Below are positions 6,350 through 9,422 of a DNA stretch of 9,422 nt, in pieces. A model generated the notes under the pieces. The model ran no database searches, had not been told where the DNA came from, and worked only from the letters and a program-made list of their open reading frames with translations. Position 1 is the first letter of the stretch. Each line of letters begins with the position of its first letter. Made by a program: the position numbers and the translations under genes. Source of the stretch: an uncultured Collinsella sp. (lineage in GTDB: Bacteria; Actinomycetota; Coriobacteriia; Coriobacteriales; Coriobacteriaceae); NCBI GenBank assembly GCA_902492185.1, contig CABUKY010000066.1, forward strand, positions 1 to 9,422. Direction: 5' to 3'.

Positions 6350-6829
6350 CTACACGCCGGCGGCGATACCGGTGCGGTCGTGGATGGCGCCATGCGGGCA
6401 GACGACGGCGCACATGCCGCACGACAGGCAGTCCGTGCCGTCGATATGGGCGCAGTTGTCCTCGATGCGGATAGCGCCGGCAGGGCACTTTTTGGCGCAC
6501 ATGCCGCAACCGATGCAGCTGGTGTCGCAGATCTTGCGCGCAATGGCGCCCTTATCGGTGTTGTTGCAGCGCACCAGGATGTTCTGGTAGCCGGGGACGA
6601 AGGCAATCACGCGCTGCGGGCACGCCATGCCGCACAGGCCACAGCCCGTGCACTTGGAGCGGTCCACGCGGGCGATGCCATCGACCAGCGCAATGGCGCC
6701 GTGGGGGCAGGCCGTGACGCAGGCGCCACAGCCAATGCAGCCTTCGCTGCAGTGGGCGTCGCCGCCTGCGGAGGCGCAACCGCTTCCGCAGGCAACGTAG
6801 GCCACGTTATGTTGAATGGATTTGGCCAT
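6350..6829 (-). CDS. RnfB-like protein with four 4Fe-4S cluster motifs
   Basis: A 159-residue soluble ferredoxin-type protein that probably carries electrons between XdhD and YgfK; the partners are inferred from gene order. Four complete CxxCxxCxxxCP motifs are visible: C31-C34-C37-C41, C60-C63-C66-C70, C105-C108-C111-C115 and C134-C137-C140-C144, each followed by a typical (A/V)I stretch. Residues 88-120 (RCNNTDKG, then RKICDTSCIGCGMCAKKCP) resemble the core of RnfB, the iron-sulfur subunit of the Rnf complex. There is no RnfB N-terminal membrane anchor and no other membrane segment. Six extra cysteines (14, 18, 27, 88, 101, 126) fall outside the motifs. The ATG at 6829 lies 11 bases after the ygfK stop, and only a weak ribosome site (GGCGAG overlapping that stop) is visible, so translational coupling is likely. 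The stop is 12 bases before the xdhD start. No established gene symbol is known to me. Confidence 0.9.
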   Translation of the reverse strand: MAKSIQHNVAYVACGSGCASAGGDAHCSEGCIGCGACVTACPHGAIALVDGIARVDRSKCTGCGLCGMACPQRVIAFVPGYQNILVRCNNTDKGAIARKICDTSCIGCGMCAKKCPAGAIRIEDNCAHIDGTDCLSCGMCAVVCPHGAIHDRTGIAAGV

Positions 6830-6840
6830 AAGAGACTCGC

Positions 6841-9422
6841 CTATTTCTTAAGAAGGTACGAATAGTTGTCGCGCACAGCCCTGATGGTCAGGCGGACGGC
6901 CTCGGGAAGACCGGTGTTGACGGCATCGACCGAGACGGTGCGGACCGTGCCGGCGACGCGAACCTTAAAGTGGTCCTCGTCCACGGCCAGGAAGCCCTCG
7001 TTCTCGGAGTTCTCCATGTCCTCCTCGCTCCAGAACAGGGTGAGCTTGTCCTTGTAGGGACGACCCTCCTGGTAAGGGCAGAACACGGCGCAGTTGCCGC
7101 ACTCATTGCACATGCCGTCGACATGGACGACCTGATGCTTGGCCAGGCCCGGCACCTTAATTGCCACGTTGGCGCGGTTGGGGCACACGTCGCAGCAGAC
7201 CTCGCACACCGAGCCGCAGCCCAGGCAGCGGGTCTTGGTGCAGTTGCGCTTGTCGCGGCACAGCGACCCCTTGCGCTCGTAGCAAGTGTCCTCGCGGCCG
7301 GCCTGCTCGTTGCAGTCGGCGTACTTGTTAAAGTCCACGTCGGCGATGGCACGGGCGACCTCGGCGGCATCGGCGATAGCCTCGACCACGGTGGCAGGAC
7401 CGCGGCGGCAGTCGCCCGCAGCCCAGACGCCCTCGACGCCGGTGGAGGTAGCGGCAAGGCGGCCGCGACGGTCGTGCTCGACGCCCGCGGCATCGTACAG
7501 GCTGGCGTCGATGCCCTCGCCCACGGCGCAGATCACCGTGGTGGCGGGAAGCTCAACAGTCTCGCCCGTGGCGACGGGGCTGCGGCGGCCGCTTGCATCC
7601 GGCTCGCCAAGCTCCATAACATCGCAGGTCAGCACGGCGCCGTTGAGTGCCTTAGGTGCCAGCAGCTCGCAGAACTCAACGCCGTCGGCAAGAGCAAGAT
7701 CGAGCTCTTCCTCATCGGCGGGCATCTGCTTCTTGGTGCGGCGGTAGACCAGGCGCACGTTCTTCACGCCGGCCAGGCGCTTGGCCACGCGGGCCGCGTC
7801 CATGGCGGTGTTGCCAGCGCCAATGACCACGACGTCCTCGCCCAGCTCGAGCTTCTCGCCCTTCTTGGCGGCCTCGAGGAACTCCAGCACGTCGAGCTCG
7901 GCGCCCTCGCCCAGGCCCGCAGAGCCGGGCATCCAGGCACCGGTGGCCACGACCACGTCGGTAAAGCCCTGGTCCTTGAGCTCGTCAATGGAATCAACGC
8001 GAGCGTTGAGCTGCACCTTGGCGCCAAAGGCTAGGCAGAGCTCGGCATCGTGGGAGATATCGTCGCTCGCGATACGGAACTCGGGAATCACGTGACGGAC
8101 CACGCCGCCGAGCGAATCGCGGGCCTCAAAGATGGTGACGGGCACGCCGGCACGCGTCAGGAAGAACGCCGTCGCCAGGCCGGCCGGGCCGCCGCCGATA
8201 ACGGCAACGTTGCGCTCGCCGTCGTTGGCGATGGCCTGGGCGCGCAGCTTGGGCAGCACGGCGGTCATGGCCTCGCGGGCGGCCTTGAGCTTGCTGGCGC
8301 GAATCTGGGCGCCCTCGGGCTCGTAGAACGCACGCTCGCAGGCACGGCCGCAGGGATGCGGGCAGATGGTGCCGGTAATGAACGGCAGGGCGTTGCGCTC
8401 GATGATGATGTTGAGTGCGTCCTCGTAGCGGCCCTCGTCAATGGCCGCCAGGTAGGCGGGAATATCCTGCTGGATGGGGCAGCTCGTGCGGCACGGCGTG
8501 GTAAAGCAATCGGAAAGAGGGCTCTTGCCGGCGACCTTGCGGTCGGGCAGCGGACGCAGCGGCTTCTTGTAGAGCGGGTTGGTGAGTGAGTCGGTCTGGA
8601 TCGCAGTCACAGCCTCGAGAGAGACACCCGCGAATGGCTTGCCATCCAGGTCGGTAAACTCGCCGGCCATCTGGCTAAAGCGCTCGTAGCCACCGGGCTT
8701 GAGCACGTCGGTCGCCAGGGTGACGGGCCAAATGCCGGCATCGTACAGGGCGCGGATGTTGTAGACCGTAGCACCGCCGGAGTAGCTGATGCGCAGCTTG
8801 CCATCGAACTGCTCGGTAATGCGACGGGCAGCCTCGATGGTCAGCGAGAACAGCGAACGGCCGGACATGTACATCTCGGTGGAAGGCAGCTCGTTCCTCG
8901 TCACGTCGACGGGGAAGGTGTTGGTGAGCTTGACGCCAAACTCCAGGCCGCGCTCGGCGCACAGGGCAATCAGGCGCTCGAACATGGGCACGGCGTCGGC
9001 CCACTGCAGGTCCTCGCGGAAGTGCGTATCGTCGAAGACGATGTAGTCAAAGCCCAGCTCGTTGAGGCGCTGACGTGCAAACTCATAGCCCAGCAGCGTG
9101 GGGTTGCACTTGATGTAGGTGTTGAGGCCCTTCTCGGTGATGAGGTAGGTCGCGATGCGCTCGATCTCGGCGGGCGGGCAGCCGTGCAGGGTAGACTCGG
9201 TGATGGAGTTGGAGACGCGTGCCGGGATGGACTCGACAAACGCGGCGTCGACATGCTCAAACTTGTCCAGGTTGGCGAGCGCCCATGCGCGGCACTCGTT
9301 CCAGACGTCGGAGCCGCTGGCGTCCTTCATGCCCTCGATGTAGGCGTCGACCTTGGGGCTCTTGATGCCCTCCAGGTCATAACCCACGGACATGTTGAAG
9401 ACAAAGCCGTCCGGGCTGCCCA
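6841..9422 (-). CDS. ygfK: YgfK-type flavin/iron-sulfur oxidoreductase (putative selenate reductase subunit), 5' end cut off
   Basis: Large cytoplasmic oxidoreductase of the YgfK family, known from purine- and urate-degrading clusters with selenium-dependent hydroxylases; its exact reaction is not settled. The frame is open to the window edge. The residues before the Met at 9393 (GSPDGFVFN) match the family, so that Met is internal; from the E. coli length (about 1030 residues) I estimate 160-170 residues are missing. Numbered from this Met: a dihydropyrimidine dehydrogenase/DHOD-like domain at about 1-275; a GltD-like cysteine-rich segment (C296, C301, C305, C344, C348, C352); an FAD Rossmann motif VIGGGPAGLA near 398-407; a second nucleotide-binding motif VIGAGNTAMDAA near 523-534; and C-terminal Fe-S motifs at C723/C726/C730/C734/C737 and C762/C765/C768/C772. 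The layout suits passing electrons between NAD(P)H, flavin and Fe-S partners. The stop is TAG at 6843-6841, 11 bases before the ferredoxin gene. The old name selenate reductase should not be read as a proven activity. Confidence 0.93.
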   Translation of the reverse strand, partial: GSPDGFVFNMSVGYDLEGIKSPKVDAYIEGMKDASGSDVWNECRAWALANLDKFEHVDAAFVESIPARVSNSITESTLHGCPPAEIERIATYLITEKGLNTYIKCNPTLLGYEFARQRLNELGFDYIVFDDTHFREDLQWADAVPMFERLIALCAERGLEFGVKLTNTFPVDVTRNELPSTEMYMSGRSLFSLTIEAARRITEQFDGKLRISYSGGATVYNIRALYDAGIWPVTLATDVLKPGGYERFSQMAGEFTDLDGKPFAGVSLEAVTAIQTDSLTNPLYKKPLRPLPDRKVAGKSPLSDCFTTPCRTSCPIQQDIPAYLAAIDEGRYEDALNIIIERNALPFITGTICPHPCGRACERAFYEPEGAQIRASKLKAAREAMTAVLPKLRAQAIANDGERNVAVIGGGPAGLATAFFLTRAGVPVTIFEARDSLGGVVRHVIPEFRIASDDISHDAELCLAFGAKVQLNARVDSIDELKDQGFTDVVVATGAWMPGSAGLGEGAELDVLEFLEAAKKGEKLELGEDVVVIGAGNTAMDAARVAKRLAGVKNVRLVYRRTKKQMPADEEELDLALADGVEFCELLAPKALNGAVLTCDVMELGEPDASGRRSPVATGETVELPATTVICAVGEGIDASLYDAAGVEHDRRGRLAATSTGVEGVWAAGDCRRGPATVVEAIADAAEVARAIADVDFNKYADCNEQAGREDTCYERKGSLCRDKRNCTKTRCLGCGSVCEVCCDVCPNRANVAIKVPGLAKHQVVHVDGMCNECGNCAVFCPYQEGRPYKDKLTLFWSEEDMENSENEGFLAVDEDHFKVRVAGTVRTVSVDAVNTGLPEAVRLTIRAVRDNYSYLLKK

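Noticed and set aside
6970..8589. Several plus-strand open frames opposite ygfK
   Set aside because: They are reverse-strand shadows of a clearly recognised gene, with compositions typical of such shadows.

Overview
The window looks like a high-GC gut actinobacterium of the Coriobacteriia, most likely Collinsella or a close relative. I infer this from the G/C-rich third positions, the anaerobic iron-sulfur and molybdenum enzymes, and the gene content; no rRNA or other marker gene is present to confirm it. Every supported gene is on the minus strand, so transcription runs from high to low coordinates.

Right part (about 3560-9422): an operon for anaerobic purine (xanthine/urate-type) oxidation. 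In transcription order it holds ygfK (5' end outside the window), a 159-residue protein with four 4Fe-4S motifs and an RnfB-like core, and xdhD, a fused [2Fe-2S]/molybdopterin hydroxylase of the selenium-dependent xanthine dehydrogenase type. The genes are 11-12 bases apart and probably co-transcribed. XdhD lacks an FAD domain. The ferredoxin and the flavin/Fe-S protein YgfK beside it are therefore plausible electron carriers between purine hydroxylation and NAD(P)H or another acceptor.

Middle (3217-3559): 343 bases without a gene but full of structure. In the direction of transcription there is a GC-rich stem-loop that may terminate the xdhD operon, two copies of a 62-base hairpin-forming repeat, and a perfect 25-base inverted repeat with a 6-base loop. 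The inverted repeat contains two 14-base palindromes exactly 30 bases apart and carries the probable promoter of the next gene.

Left part (1-3216): two different ATPase/PD-(D/E)XK genes in tandem. The first (1825-3216) has the ATPase_2 plus DUF234 arrangement; the second (344-1639) has the AAA_14 plus DUF4143 arrangement. The 185 bases between them hold five units of a 23-base direct repeat in exact register, followed by a 10-base palindrome next to the start codon. Each ATPase gene thus has its own, unrelated, repetitive upstream DNA, which suggests self-regulation or a cognate DNA target. This is the most unusual part of the window. The last 343 bases (1-343) hold no convincing gene, only two hairpins and a possible decayed reading frame.
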